A DNA stretch of 64,000 nt from an uncultured Alphaproteobacteria bacterium (GTDB lineage Bacteria > Pseudomonadota > Alphaproteobacteria > Caulobacterales > Caulobacteraceae). The position numbers and the translations under genes are program-made. This document shows positions 47,312 through 55,825 of the stretch, piece by piece. The stretch's first letter is position 1; the number at the start of each line of letters is the position of its first letter. The stretch is taken from assembly GCA_903860975.1 (NCBI GenBank), contig CAIOSI010000034.1, forward strand, positions 59,200-123,199. Reading direction: 5' to 3'. The notes beneath the pieces were generated by a model. The model saw only the letters and a list, made by a program, of their open reading frames with translations, was not told the DNA's origin and made no database searches.

Positions 47312-48106
47312 ATGACAGACGAGCCACGAGTTTCTGCAATAACCGGTTCGGCGGCGATCCTTGGGGCCGTGTTTTGCGCCGCGCTGGGTTGGGCTGAGCC
47401 TGTGCTGGCGGGGCCGGTAGATAGCCTGCGGCAAGCTTTGAGCCACCGCCCCAGCGATGGGCAAGACGTCGCGGCCGCATCGGTTGGACGTTATGTGTCT
47501 GAGGATGGGGACGTATTCACCCTCGATCGAACGGGCTCAAAGGCTCTCCTAAAGTTCGACGCGGGTTTCGAGGTCTGGGCCCTGACGCCGCAACAAGCGC
47601 CTCGGGGGGATACGATCTACAAGAATGACTTGGGTGAGCCCGTCTTGCGCGCTACCCGTTTGGGTGGCCTGACGATCTTTACCGATCATCGGCCTGATGG
47701 TGAGGCGGCTGCGCTCGTCGGGGTCGGAAATCCGCTGAAGCTGGCGATCATGGGGCCGCAGGCGCTGTTCGAGCGCTTGGCCCAGGCGGCTATCCGAACC
47801 AGTCACGCCGTTCACCGCGGGATCTCTTTTGAAGGCGAGGCGACGCCCGTCTCGTCCGCCTTAATGGCTGACGCAGCACTGGTCGCCAGCGAAGCCCTCA
47901 TTCGGATGAGCAAGCGTTCCGACGGCCATCGGTTTGTCGATCGAATTCAGAGAGTGCGGTTCGTGGAAGGCCGCAAGGCTGCCGCTGAACTCAGCTCCGA
48001 GGGCGTGCTGTTGATCACGTTGGCGCCGCCGCAGGGCCAGGCTGGCCGACCATCGTCTGACCGGATTCAACGCCAGTTCGTCCAACCCGTCTTCAATCCC
48101 AACTAG
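47312..48106 (+). CDS. Secreted hypothetical protein (possibly DUF4908)
   Basis: From the ATG at 47312 the product is 264 residues with an N-terminal signal peptide (ITGSAAILGAVFCAALGWAE) ending near VLAG. The rest is a soluble domain with beta segments such as GRYVSEDGDVFTLDRTGSKALLKF and FTDHRPDGEAAAL. I believe it resembles the Caulobacterales-restricted DUF4908 family but cannot confirm it. The function is unknown. It follows phaB by 73 bases and overlaps gloB convergently by 4 bases. Upstream frame extension into phaB is unlikely. Confidence 0.7.
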   Translation: MTDEPRVSAITGSAAILGAVFCAALGWAEPVLAGPVDSLRQALSHRPSDGQDVAAASVGRYVSEDGDVFTLDRTGSKALLKFDAGFEVWALTPQQAPRGDTIYKNDLGEPVLRATRLGGLTIFTDHRPDGEAAALVGVGNPLKLAIMGPQALFERLAQAAIRTSHAVHRGISFEGEATPVSSALMADAALVASEALIRMSKRSDGHRFVDRIQRVRFVEGRKAAAELSSEGVLLITLAPPQGQAGRPSSDRIQRQFVQPVFNPN

Positions 48107-48864
48107 CCTCTAAACGCATCCTTGGCCGCGCGAACCGCACCGAAGGCCTTGTAATCCGGCTCGCCGGACGCGCCGACCCGGGCGGCTAACGCCGGCGCAC
48201 GGAGGAAGGGATTGGTGGCCTTTTCCAGGCCGATGGTCGTGGGCACAGTGGGCTCTCCGCGTTCGCGCATCGCGAAGATTTCGGCGGCGCGGGCCTTCAA
48301 CGCCGGGTCGTCATCCACCGACAGCGCAAAGCGGGCGTTGGAGGCGGTGTATTCATGTGCGCAGTAGACGGTCGTATCGTCTGGAAGGGCGGCCAGCCGC
48401 TGGAGGCTCGTCCACATTTGCTCGACAGTCCCCTCGAACAATCGCCCGCAGCCGAGCGCAAACAGGGTATCGCCAACAAATGCGATATGGTCGGCCGCAT
48501 CGAAGTAGGCGATGTGGCCCAAAGTGTGACCGCCAGCTTCGATGACGTCGAAACGGGTCTCGCCCAGCATCACCACCTCGCCGCCTTTCACCTCGCGGTC
48601 GAGAGAGGTCAAGCGCGTGACTTCCGCCGGGCCTATGACCGTCGCACCGGTAGCGGCCACGATCTCAGCATTGCCGCCGGCGTGGTCGGGGTGCCAGTGT
48701 GTGTTTAGGATGAGGTCGAGTGTCCAGCCCTTCGCCTTCAGCGCAGCCAGGATCGGGGCGACCTCGGGCGTGTCGATGCAGGCGGTTTTGCCTGTCGCCT
48801 CATCATGGGCCAGGAAGCCGTAGTTGTCCGAAAGACAGGGAAATTGATGGACGGTCAGCGACAT
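48103..48864 (-). CDS. gloB: Hydroxyacylglutathione hydrolase (glyoxalase II)
   Basis: The 253-residue metallo-beta-lactamase fold enzyme has the binuclear metal motif THWHPDHAGGN near residue 55, HTLGHIAYF, and the glutathione-site C-terminal region (CAHEYTASNARFA). It hydrolyses S-lactoylglutathione to lactate and glutathione in methylglyoxal detoxification. It is divergent from the methyltransferase gene by 85 bases, an arrangement that recurs in alphaproteobacteria. Confidence 0.95.
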   Translation of the reverse strand: MSLTVHQFPCLSDNYGFLAHDEATGKTACIDTPEVAPILAALKAKGWTLDLILNTHWHPDHAGGNAEIVAATGATVIGPAEVTRLTSLDREVKGGEVVMLGETRFDVIEAGGHTLGHIAYFDAADHIAFVGDTLFALGCGRLFEGTVEQMWTSLQRLAALPDDTTVYCAHEYTASNARFALSVDDDPALKARAAEIFAMRERGEPTVPTTIGLEKATNPFLRAPALAARVGASGEPDYKAFGAVRAAKDAFRG

Positions 48865-48949
48865 GGGGGGAGCTCCGGCCTTAACGTAACACTACAGGGT
48901 ATGCGATTTAGGTTGGCGCAAGGCCTTAGTCGAGCATAGCCATCGTTCC

Positions 48950-49777
48950 ATGCGCCGCGACGTCCTCGAACTTCGCCAATTCTATGCCTCTGACCTCGGC
49001 CGGGCCGCGCGCGCTATGGTCGGACGAAAGGTGCTGGAAGCCTGGGGAGACGCGCGCGGGCTTGATGTGCTGGCTCTGGGCTATGCGACGCCATTTGTTG
49101 CGCCCGCCAGACACGCCGCGCGACGAGTTGTCGGCGCCATGCCCGCTCAGCAGGGCGTGGAGATTTGGCCAGGGGGTGATCACAATCTCACGACCCTTGT
49201 TGGCGAAGACAGCCTGCCGTTCCCCAACGCGCTGTTCGATCGCATTCTGATGGTCCATGGCATTGAGGAGAGCCCAGATCCCCTGGCTCTTCTGCGTGAG
49301 GTTTGGCGCGTTCTGGCGCCTTCGGGCCGGGTCGTTGTGGTGGTGGCGGCCCGAAATGGACTGTGGGCCAACACCGAAAGAACGCCCTTTGGCCATGGGC
49401 GACCCTACAGCCGAAGTCAGCTTGCAGAACTGCTCCGTGAGGCTGAGCTGGAGCCTTCAGGCTGGACGCGGGCGCTCTATGTGCCGCCGCTGAACTGGAT
49501 GGCAGGATGGGCCGAGGCCTTCGAGCAGACCGGGTCGCGGCTCTGGCCCGGGTTCGCGGGTCTCTTGCTTATGGAGGCCGTGAAGCAGACCTTTGCGGTT
49601 AAGCCGAAAGGGCACGGTGCCCGGGTGCGTCGGGCGCGGCCCTTGCTTGCGCCGGTGCCTGTTTCGCAGTCAGACGGTGGCCTCATTCGCTGCTGGCCCT
49701 TGGAGGTGGGCGGCGAAGGCCTTAGCGTTAAAAGTCCCGCCGTATTTGGCAGATCGAACGGAGAGGCAGAGCCATGA
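48950..49777 (+). CDS. Class I SAM-dependent methyltransferase
   Basis: This 275-residue protein has a Methyltransf_11-like domain: GLDVLALGYATPF stands in for motif I with a degenerate glycine pattern. It is followed by LPFPNALFDRILMVHGIEE and LREVWRVLAPSGRVVVVVAAR. The C-terminal 100 residues are less conserved and contain LNWMAGWAEAFEQTG. The substrate is unknown. Its stop overlaps the PII gene ATG (ATGA), so the two are translationally coupled. Confidence 0.85.
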   Translation: MRRDVLELRQFYASDLGRAARAMVGRKVLEAWGDARGLDVLALGYATPFVAPARHAARRVVGAMPAQQGVEIWPGGDHNLTTLVGEDSLPFPNALFDRILMVHGIEESPDPLALLREVWRVLAPSGRVVVVVAARNGLWANTERTPFGHGRPYSRSQLAELLREAELEPSGWTRALYVPPLNWMAGWAEAFEQTGSRLWPGFAGLLLMEAVKQTFAVKPKGHGARVRRARPLLAPVPVSQSDGGLIRCWPLEVGGEGLSVKSPAVFGRSNGEAEP

Positions 49778-50118
49778 AGATGATCGTTGCGGTCATCAAG
49801 CCGAGCCGCCTCGATGCTGTGCTTGACGCAGTCACCGAGGCCGGCGCGTCAGGCATGACCGTCACCGAGGTTCGCGGCTACGGCCGCCAACGCGGCAAGA
49901 CAGAGGTTTATCGAGGCGCAGAGTATGAGGTGAAGCTCCTGCCCAAGGTTAAGTTGGAGATCGCGGTTCCGACCGACATTGCCGAGGCCGTGGTCGAGGC
50001 CTTGGCCCGCACCGCCAATACGGGCAAGATCGGCGACGGCAAGGTCTTCGTCATGGACCTCGAGCAAGCCTTGCGCATTCGGACAGGTGACAAGGACGCG
50101 GCTGCGATCGCGGGTTGA
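49774..50118 (+). CDS. PII family nitrogen signal protein
   Basis: The 114-residue protein is a full-length GlnB/GlnK homologue. It has the N-terminal KPSRLDAV, the T-loop GRQRGKTEVYRGAEY with the uridylylation tyrosine at residue 51, the B-loop TGKIGDGKVFV and a C-loop with RIRTGDKD. PII proteins sense 2-oxoglutarate, ATP/ADP and glutamine. No glnA or amtB is adjacent, and the gene is coupled to a methyltransferase, so it may be a third PII paralogue with its own partner. The symbol is left open because GlnB and GlnK cannot be separated here. Confidence 0.9.
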   Translation: MKMIVAVIKPSRLDAVLDAVTEAGASGMTVTEVRGYGRQRGKTEVYRGAEYEVKLLPKVKLEIAVPTDIAEAVVEALARTANTGKIGDGKVFVMDLEQALRIRTGDKDAAAIAG

Positions 50119-50384
50119 GACGTAACCTGCGCCGGGTGAGTTTCGTTCGCCTTCACAGAACGAGGCCTCTTTAGCGACGATCGCCGAAACGTAACGGGTC
50201 ATCGTCAACCGGTCACAAAGTCGCTGCCAGGCGTCATCTGCGCCCCTGAGCAGATATCGGAGTTCACAGCCGCCCGGTGGCGCCGCGTGGACGCTCGCGG
50301 CTCAAGATTTTTCCTGGATCGCGCCTATGCTGAGCTCTGGCGCGAGACCTTGAGAGCCACGAAATTCGGAGCCTGGGTGGCAGC

Positions 50385-51095
50385 CTAGACTTTTGCGCGG
50401 CGTTTGAGCTTCGAGCCCGGCATCTCTGGTTTTGGGAGCGCCATCTCTCCGAAGAGATTCTTCGGTACTGCGTCTGGATTTTCTTCGACCCGGCGGCTGA
50501 GCAGGAAGAGGGCGGTCTCGGAGCGCCAGTTCTCCAACGGACCGTCGGGCTGGATCGGCCGCGCCGGCTTTCCGCCAGACAGCGCTGCACAGGCATCAAC
50601 CCTGAGGTCGAGCTCGCGGCACAGGTCCGTGAAATCCCTCAGCGTGCACAGGTGGATGTTCGGCGTGGACCACCAGGGGTCGGGAAGCGCGCGGGTCTCG
50701 GGCATCCGTCCACGCGCCATCAGCGACATGCGCACTCTCCAATGTCCGAAGTTCGGCACTGAGACGATGGCCTGGTCGGCTATGCGCAGCAGTTCAGACA
50801 GTACGCGCCTGGGTTCTCGCATCTGCTGCAGGGTCTTCGACAGAATTGCGTAGTCGAAGGAGCGGGTCGGGAAATGATCCAGGTCGCGGTCGCCATCGCC
50901 CTGCACAACGGCCAGTCCCTTGGCCAGGCAAGCCGAGACACCAGCTGGACTGATCTCAAGGCCCTGGCCGTCGATGCGCATTTCGCGGGTCAGCAGTTCC
51001 AGGAGCGCGCCGTCCTCGCAGCCTACATCCAACACCCGCGCGCCGGGCCGCACGAGCCGCAGGATTTCGGCAAAATCCTCTCGCGTCGCGGACAC
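50385..51095 (-). CDS. metW: Methionine biosynthesis protein MetW
   Basis: The 236-residue methyltransferase-fold protein starts with a GTG at 51095 that overlaps the metX stop by one base. MetW features are visible: VRPGARVLDVGCEDGALLELL, ARGLEISPAGVSACLAKGL-like motif II, and FPTRSFDYAILSKTLQQM. MetW is needed with MetX for full homoserine acylation and methionine synthesis in many proteobacteria. The C-terminal tail is longer than average and basic. A 266-base gap beyond it (50119-50384) has only an open tail without a start. Confidence 0.93.
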   Translation of the reverse strand: MSATREDFAEILRLVRPGARVLDVGCEDGALLELLTREMRIDGQGLEISPAGVSACLAKGLAVVQGDGDRDLDHFPTRSFDYAILSKTLQQMREPRRVLSELLRIADQAIVSVPNFGHWRVRMSLMARGRMPETRALPDPWWSTPNIHLCTLRDFTDLCRELDLRVDACAALSGGKPARPIQPDGPLENWRSETALFLLSRRVEENPDAVPKNLFGEMALPKPEMPGSKLKRRAKV

Positions 51096-52252
51096 TAGAG
51101 GCCTCGCGCTTGAGCGGTTGATGTAAAGAAGCCGCGGAGTGCGCCATCCAGCTGGGGTTCGTCGAGAAAGAACGCATCGTGGCCCTTGTCGGTCTCGATC
51201 TCAGCGAAACTTGCGCGACAGCCGGCGGCGTTCAAGGCACGCACGACGTCGCGGCTCTCGGCGGTGGGGTAGAGCCAGTCCGAGGAGAATGAGAGGACGC
51301 AAAATCTGACGTGCCGCGCCTTGCGAAAGGCCTCGGCCAAAACCCCGCCGTGAGCGGCGGCCAAGTCAAAGTAGTCGAGAGCTCGGGTGATATAGAGGTA
51401 GGAGTTGGCGTCGAACCGGTCGACGAAGCTAGTGCCTTGGTGGCGGAGGTAGCTTTCGACCTGAAAATCGGCGTCAAATCCCCAAGACAGGCCGTCGCGC
51501 TGTAGCTCGCGACCGAACTTACGCTGCAAGGCCGGTTCAGACAGATAGGTGATGTGCGCAGCCATCCGGGCGACGGCTAAGCCTTTTTCTGGCCTTACGC
51601 CTTCCGCTTCATAAGCGCCTCCTCGCCAATCCGGATCGGCCATAATCGCCTGACGTCCGACCTCATGGAAGGCGATGTTCTGGGCAGAGTGTCGCGATGC
51701 TGCGGCGATACAGACCGCACTGAAGAGCTTTTCCGGGTAGTCGGCCGCCCATTGCAACACCTGCATACCGCCCATGGAGCCGCCAACGACGGCGAACAGG
51801 GTTTCAATGCCCAGGGAGTCAATCAACATGGCCTGTGCTCGAACCATGTCGGCAATGGTGATTACCGGAAAAGCCAGACCATAGGGTTGGCCGCTTTTGG
51901 GGTTGTTGGAAGCTGGGCCGGTCGAGCCCATACAGCCGCCAACGACATTGGTGACAATGACAAAATAGCGCCTCGGATCCAGGGGAAGACCTGGCCCTAT
52001 CACACGGTCCCACCAACCCGGCCGTCCCGTCAGCGGGTTCGGGGAGCCTGCATGTTGATCGCCGGTCAGCGCATGGCAGACGAGGACCGCGTTGGAGCGG
52101 GTCTCATTTAGCCGGCCATAGGTTTTGTAGGCGATTTCCAGAGGCTCAAGATTAGCCCCAGATTCAAGGCGCAGAGGCTTGCCGACGGGGGAGCGCCAAA
52201 CGCCGCCGCCTTCGGTCTCGATCGCAGGGCTGGGTTCGGCCGTTGCGTCCAT
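51095..52252 (-). CDS. metX: Homoserine O-acyltransferase MetX
   Basis: This 385-residue alpha/beta hydrolase fold enzyme has the nucleophile S159 in [13 protein letters not shown] and the oxyanion HG-like [17 protein letters not shown]. The aspartate and histidine of the triad are in [10 protein letters not shown] and [12 protein letters not shown]. It acylates homoserine with acetyl- or succinyl-CoA to begin methionine synthesis. metW follows directly. I saw no SAM-II riboswitch in the upstream 100 bases, although that element often precedes this gene in alphaproteobacteria. Confidence 0.95.
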   Translation of the reverse strand: MDATAEPSPAIETEGGGVWRSPVGKPLRLESGANLEPLEIAYKTYGRLNETRSNAVLVCHALTGDQHAGSPNPLTGRPGWWDRVIGPGLPLDPRRYFVIVTNVVGGCMGSTGPASNNPKSGQPYGLAFPVITIADMVRAQAMLIDSLGIETLFAVVGGSMGGMQVLQWAADYPEKLFSAVCIAAASRHSAQNIAFHEVGRQAIMADPDWRGGAYEAEGVRPEKGLAVARMAAHITYLSEPALQRKFGRELQRDGLSWGFDADFQVESYLRHQGTSFVDRFDANSYLYITRALDYFDLAAAHGGVLAEAFRKARHVRFCVLSFSSDWLYPTAESRDVVRALNAAGCRASFAEIETDKGHDAFFLDEPQLDGALRGFFTSTAQARGL

Positions 52253-52357
52253 GCTCGCCTTGGACCGCCAAGGCCTTTCGGTGTCAATGGTCGCGCGGTG
52301 GCTTCGCAGCCGGCGCGAGCCCCGCTATGAGGTCTTCAATCTTCGGTTGGAGCGTCA

Positions 52358-52855
52358 ATGGACCGGCTGATCCTTTTCCGGCACGGCAAGGCCGAAGCGG
52401 AGTCCGCAAGCGGCGAGGACTTTGACCGACGGCTTGCGCCTCGCGGCTGGCGAGAGACCGCCGAGATGGGTGCTAAGCTCGCTGACCTGGGCTTTCTACC
52501 CGATGTGGTACTCGTTTCTCCGGCAGCGCGGACACGGGAGACGTGGGCTTCTCTGGAGCCCTGCTTCCCGCGGGCCCGGGCGCAGTTCGAGGAAGAACTT
52601 TATCATGCCGGTTCCGGCTCGGTGCGCCACGAGGCCGAGCGGGTTGGCGCTGGAACGGGTACAGTGATGATCGTTGGGCATAATCCGGGTCTGCAGGAAC
52701 TTGCCGTCCAACTTCTGACTGAAGGCGGCTCGCCAGCATCGCTCATCGTTCGCGCCGCCCGCCAGTTCCCAACCGCGACGGCGGCTGTCTTCCTCATCGA
52801 CGCCAACGGTCGCCCGGCCTTCGATGGCCTCTTCTTTCCGGAGCGCGGTGATTGA
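52358..52855 (+). CDS. SixA-type histidine phosphatase
   Basis: The 165-residue protein has the RHG phosphatase motif LILFRHGKAEAES at its N-terminus and the second active histidine in MIVGHNPGLQELA. SixA relatives remove phosphate from phosphohistidine proteins such as HPt domains or PTS components. The partner here is not known. The next gene starts within its stop codon (TTGA at 52852-52855). Confidence 0.88.
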   Translation: MDRLILFRHGKAEAESASGEDFDRRLAPRGWRETAEMGAKLADLGFLPDVVLVSPAARTRETWASLEPCFPRARAQFEEELYHAGSGSVRHEAERVGAGTGTVMIVGHNPGLQELAVQLLTEGGSPASLIVRAARQFPTATAAVFLIDANGRPAFDGLFFPERGD

Positions 52856-53193
52856 GCCGAATCTATAAGATCCTTCCCCGCGCCGCCTGGACGGCGGCGC
52901 ATGAGGCTGGATACTTCGAAGGCTCACCCCTCGACGTGTCCGACGGCTTTATTCATTTCTCGACCGCGGCTCAGGCGCAGGAGACTGCCAGACGCCACTT
53001 TGCGGGCCAATCAGACCTGGTCGTGCTTGAGCTTGAGGCGGACGATCTCGGTGAGGCTCTTCGCTGGGAGCCCTCGCGTGGCGGTGATCTCTTCCCACAT
53101 CTTTATGGTGCGCTGGCCGTCGCACTGGTGCGCTATGTCACCGAGGCCCCGCTGGACGCAGCCGGCGTACCGGCGCTTGGGGCCCTTCTGTGA
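52852..53193 (+). CDS. DUF952 family protein
   Basis: The 113-residue protein uses a TTG that overlaps the stop of the sixA-like gene. The DUF952 signature is visible: IYKILPRAAWTAAHEAGYFEGS followed by DVSDGFIHFSTAAQ, with the terminal LYGALAVALV. This fold is related to ADP-ribosyltransferase-like and glutathione-transferase-like proteins, but its biochemical role is not established. pyrD starts inside its stop (GTGA), so three genes form a coupled operon. Confidence 0.88.
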   Translation: MSRIYKILPRAAWTAAHEAGYFEGSPLDVSDGFIHFSTAAQAQETARRHFAGQSDLVVLELEADDLGEALRWEPSRGGDLFPHLYGALAVALVRYVTEAPLDAAGVPALGALL

Positions 53194-54242
53194 GTCTGCA
53201 CGGCCTGGCGACCCGGATGCTCAGGGGGCTGGACCCTGAGGACGCTCACGGCCTGGCTATCCGGTCGCTTAAGTTGGGTTTGGGTTCGTGGCCGGGTCCA
53301 GACGACTTGATCCTGGCGACATCACTTGCAGGCATCGACCTTCCGAATGCGGTCGGTTTGGCGCCGGGCTTCGACAAAGACGCCGAGGTGTTCGCCGCCA
53401 TGTTACGCGCGGGTTTCGGGTTCGTGGAGTGCGGGACCGTTACGCCCCGGCCGCAGGTCGGAAACCCCAGACCCAGGCTCTTCCGACTGACCGAAGATCG
53501 GGCCGTTATCAACCGAATGGGGTTCAACAATCGAGGCCTGGAAGCCTTTGCAGGACGATTGGTGCGCGGCAGGTCGGGGGCGTCTCCTGGTGTGGTTGGC
53601 GCAAATATCGGGGCCAATAAGGACTCCGAAGACCGGATCGGTGACTATGTGATCGGGCTCGAACGGCTTTGGGGGCTCGCTTCCTATTTTACGATCAATA
53701 TCTCTTCGCCCAATACGCCGGGCCTTAGGGCGTTGCAGACCAAGGCCGCGCTAGAGGAATTGCTCGGGCGCCTCGCTCAGGCGCGGGATGCTCTACCGGC
53801 GTCAGGACGGGTCCCGATGTTCCTGAAGGTCGCACCGGATTTGGAAAGCGGCGAGGTCGAGACCATCGTCGAAACGAGCCTCGCCCAAGGCTTAGCCGGA
53901 ATCATAGTCTCCAATACGACCCTGCAGCGGCCAGCGCTAACTTCGTCGTTCCGCGATGAGACAGGGGGGCTTTCCGGAGCACCCCTGATGGAGCTGTCCA
54001 ATCGGGTGCTTAGAGAATTCGCTCAGGCCTCAAGGGGACGGCTGGCCTTGGTCGGCGTCGGCGGGATCGCGTCGGGCGCAGATGCCTACGCAAAGATTCG
54101 CGCGGGCGCGGCAGCTGTTCAGCTCTACTCAGCCCTGGTGTTTGAGGGGCCAGGTCTGATCGCGCGCATTAAACGCGATCTGGCCGCACGGCTGCGCGCA
54201 GACGGATTTGCCTCGATAAGTGCCGCCGTGGGCGCACAATAA
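53190..54242 (+). CDS. pyrD: Quinone-dependent dihydroorotate dehydrogenase
   Basis: The class 2, 350-residue enzyme starts at the GTG overlapping the upstream stop. An amphipathic N-terminal helix region precedes the FMN barrel. Key stretches are APGFDKDAEV, GTVTPRPQVGNPRPRLFRL, the catalytic serine loop NISSPNTPGLR, and GVGGIASGADAYAKIRAGA. It oxidises dihydroorotate to orotate at the inner membrane, passing electrons to quinone. Confidence 0.96.
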   Translation: MSLHGLATRMLRGLDPEDAHGLAIRSLKLGLGSWPGPDDLILATSLAGIDLPNAVGLAPGFDKDAEVFAAMLRAGFGFVECGTVTPRPQVGNPRPRLFRLTEDRAVINRMGFNNRGLEAFAGRLVRGRSGASPGVVGANIGANKDSEDRIGDYVIGLERLWGLASYFTINISSPNTPGLRALQTKAALEELLGRLAQARDALPASGRVPMFLKVAPDLESGEVETIVETSLAQGLAGIIVSNTTLQRPALTSSFRDETGGLSGAPLMELSNRVLREFAQASRGRLALVGVGGIASGADAYAKIRAGAAAVQLYSALVFEGPGLIARIKRDLAARLRADGFASISAAVGAQ

Positions 54243-54331
54243 GAGATCGCAGCGTAAGCTTGGGCCCGAGGCTTGCAGGGTCAACAGGCTGCGTTGCCGA
54301 AGTTGTCGGGCTGGATTAACTCGGGAGGATC

Positions 54332-55813
54332 ATGGCGCAAGCCGCCCCAAAGCTGCAGGAGCTTGAACGGCCCAAGAGGCCCCGCTTCTTCTGGCCGGGC
54401 GGCCTTTCTGCGCGCCTGCTCACCCTAACCATTTTGTTTGCGGTTCTTGCCGGCACCTGCGCGGTGCCGCCGGCGCTTGCATCTTTCGAAGCCAAGTGGC
54501 TGCTCGACCGCACGCGGGCCGGTGAGCTCGCCTCAATGGCCCCAGACGTCGCCCCTAACCGTAAGGTTTCGCAGAAGGTGGCGGCTCAGCTTCTGGATGG
54601 GGCCGGCGTTGTACGTGTGCTGGTCCAGTCTGACGGCATGCAGATTCCGATTCTCACCGGACCGATGCTGAGGCGGACGCCTTATGTGGTCGACCTCCGC
54701 TCGCAAGATCCTTTGTCTTGGCTAGCTGCGCCCTTCCAAACCTTGTTGGGCGGTGAAGGCGGTTATGTCCGGGTGAGGGCCAAGCCCGGCATCTACCGCA
54801 ACGCCGATTACGTCGAAATCGTCGCTCCCGACGCCGAGCTGAAGCGCCAACTGGTATCCTACCTGTGGAAGCTCGTGCTCGTGGCGGCCTTTCTGACCAG
54901 CGGCGTGGGCGCGGTCGTCTATCTTTCGCTAAACCTTTTTCTCGTTCGGCCCATGCAGCGGATCACCAATGCCATGGAGCGGTTCCGCGCTGACCCGGAG
55001 GATGCTGGCGCGCGCGTTCAACTCTCCGGCCGCCGCGACGAAATCGGCCGCGCCGAGGCAGAGCTTGATCGCATGCAGGCTGACCTTCGGGTGGCGCTAA
55101 ATTCGCGGGCGCGGCTGGCGGCGCTTGGCGAGGCGGTGGCCAAGATCAATCACGACCTGAAGAACATGCTGACAAGCGCCCAGATCGCGTCTGAGCGACT
55201 TGCCGCGCTCAAGGACCCAAAGGTGATCCAGGCGCTGCCCCGGCTGGAGCGGGCGCTGGATCGGGCCGTGAAACTGGCGTCCGGCGTGCTGGCCTACGGC
55301 AAAACCCAGGAAGCCGCGCCAGACCTGCAGGCAGTGCCGCTGTCGTTCGCCATCGAGGCCGCGGCAGAGGAGGCGCGTCTCACCGAACGAGGGATCGTCA
55401 TGAAGAACGGCGTCGCCTCCACCGAGCAGTTGAGCGCAGACCCCGACCAGCTCCATCGCATATTAGCCAACCTGTTGCGCAATGCCCGCGAGGCGATTGA
55501 ACACCAGGAAGAGCGAGGCGCTGTCGGTCGAATCGAGATCGGTCTAACGCGGACTGGGGACATGAGCATCGTTCGGATAGCCGACAATGGGCCGGGTGTT
55601 CCTGAGCGAGTCCGCGAGCGGCTTTTCCAGCCCTTCGCGGGCTCCGGACGGCCTGATAGCACCGGCCTGGGCCTCGCAATCGCGCGCGAACTCGCCCAAG
55701 GGCATGGCGGCGACCTAATCTTGGCGGAAACAGGTCCGAAGGGTTCTATATTCGAGCTCAGACTACCGGGCGCGCCCCTGCGGCGGCGGGCGATCAGACG
55801 CCCCGCAGCCTAA
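54332..55813 (+). CDS. Orphan membrane sensor histidine kinase
   Basis: This 493-residue protein has two membrane helices (about residues 28-50 and 180-200) around a periplasmic domain of roughly 130 residues. A HAMP domain (NLFLVRPMQRITNAMERF) follows. The dimerisation helix has the unusual phosphoacceptor H274 in INHDLKN, and the HATPase domain has N, G1 and G2 boxes (LLRNAREAIEHQ, DNGPGVP, GLGLAIARELAQGHGG). No response regulator gene is adjacent. The signal is unknown. Confidence 0.9.
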   Translation: MAQAAPKLQELERPKRPRFFWPGGLSARLLTLTILFAVLAGTCAVPPALASFEAKWLLDRTRAGELASMAPDVAPNRKVSQKVAAQLLDGAGVVRVLVQSDGMQIPILTGPMLRRTPYVVDLRSQDPLSWLAAPFQTLLGGEGGYVRVRAKPGIYRNADYVEIVAPDAELKRQLVSYLWKLVLVAAFLTSGVGAVVYLSLNLFLVRPMQRITNAMERFRADPEDAGARVQLSGRRDEIGRAEAELDRMQADLRVALNSRARLAALGEAVAKINHDLKNMLTSAQIASERLAALKDPKVIQALPRLERALDRAVKLASGVLAYGKTQEAAPDLQAVPLSFAIEAAAEEARLTERGIVMKNGVASTEQLSADPDQLHRILANLLRNAREAIEHQEERGAVGRIEIGLTRTGDMSIVRIADNGPGVPERVRERLFQPFAGSGRPDSTGLGLAIARELAQGHGGDLILAETGPKGSIFELRLPGAPLRRRAIRRPAA

Positions 55814-55825
55814 TTACGCCCTCGT

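Noticed and set aside
50200..50388. Plus-strand open tail ending in RFFLDRAYAELWRETLRATK and a TAG
   Set aside because: It looks protein-like but has no usable start codon and no recognised family. It may be a remnant and is not annotated as a gene.
52253..52400. Possible SAM-II riboswitch before metX
   Set aside because: The region was inspected because this element often precedes metX in alphaproteobacteria. The expected conserved blocks are not visible.
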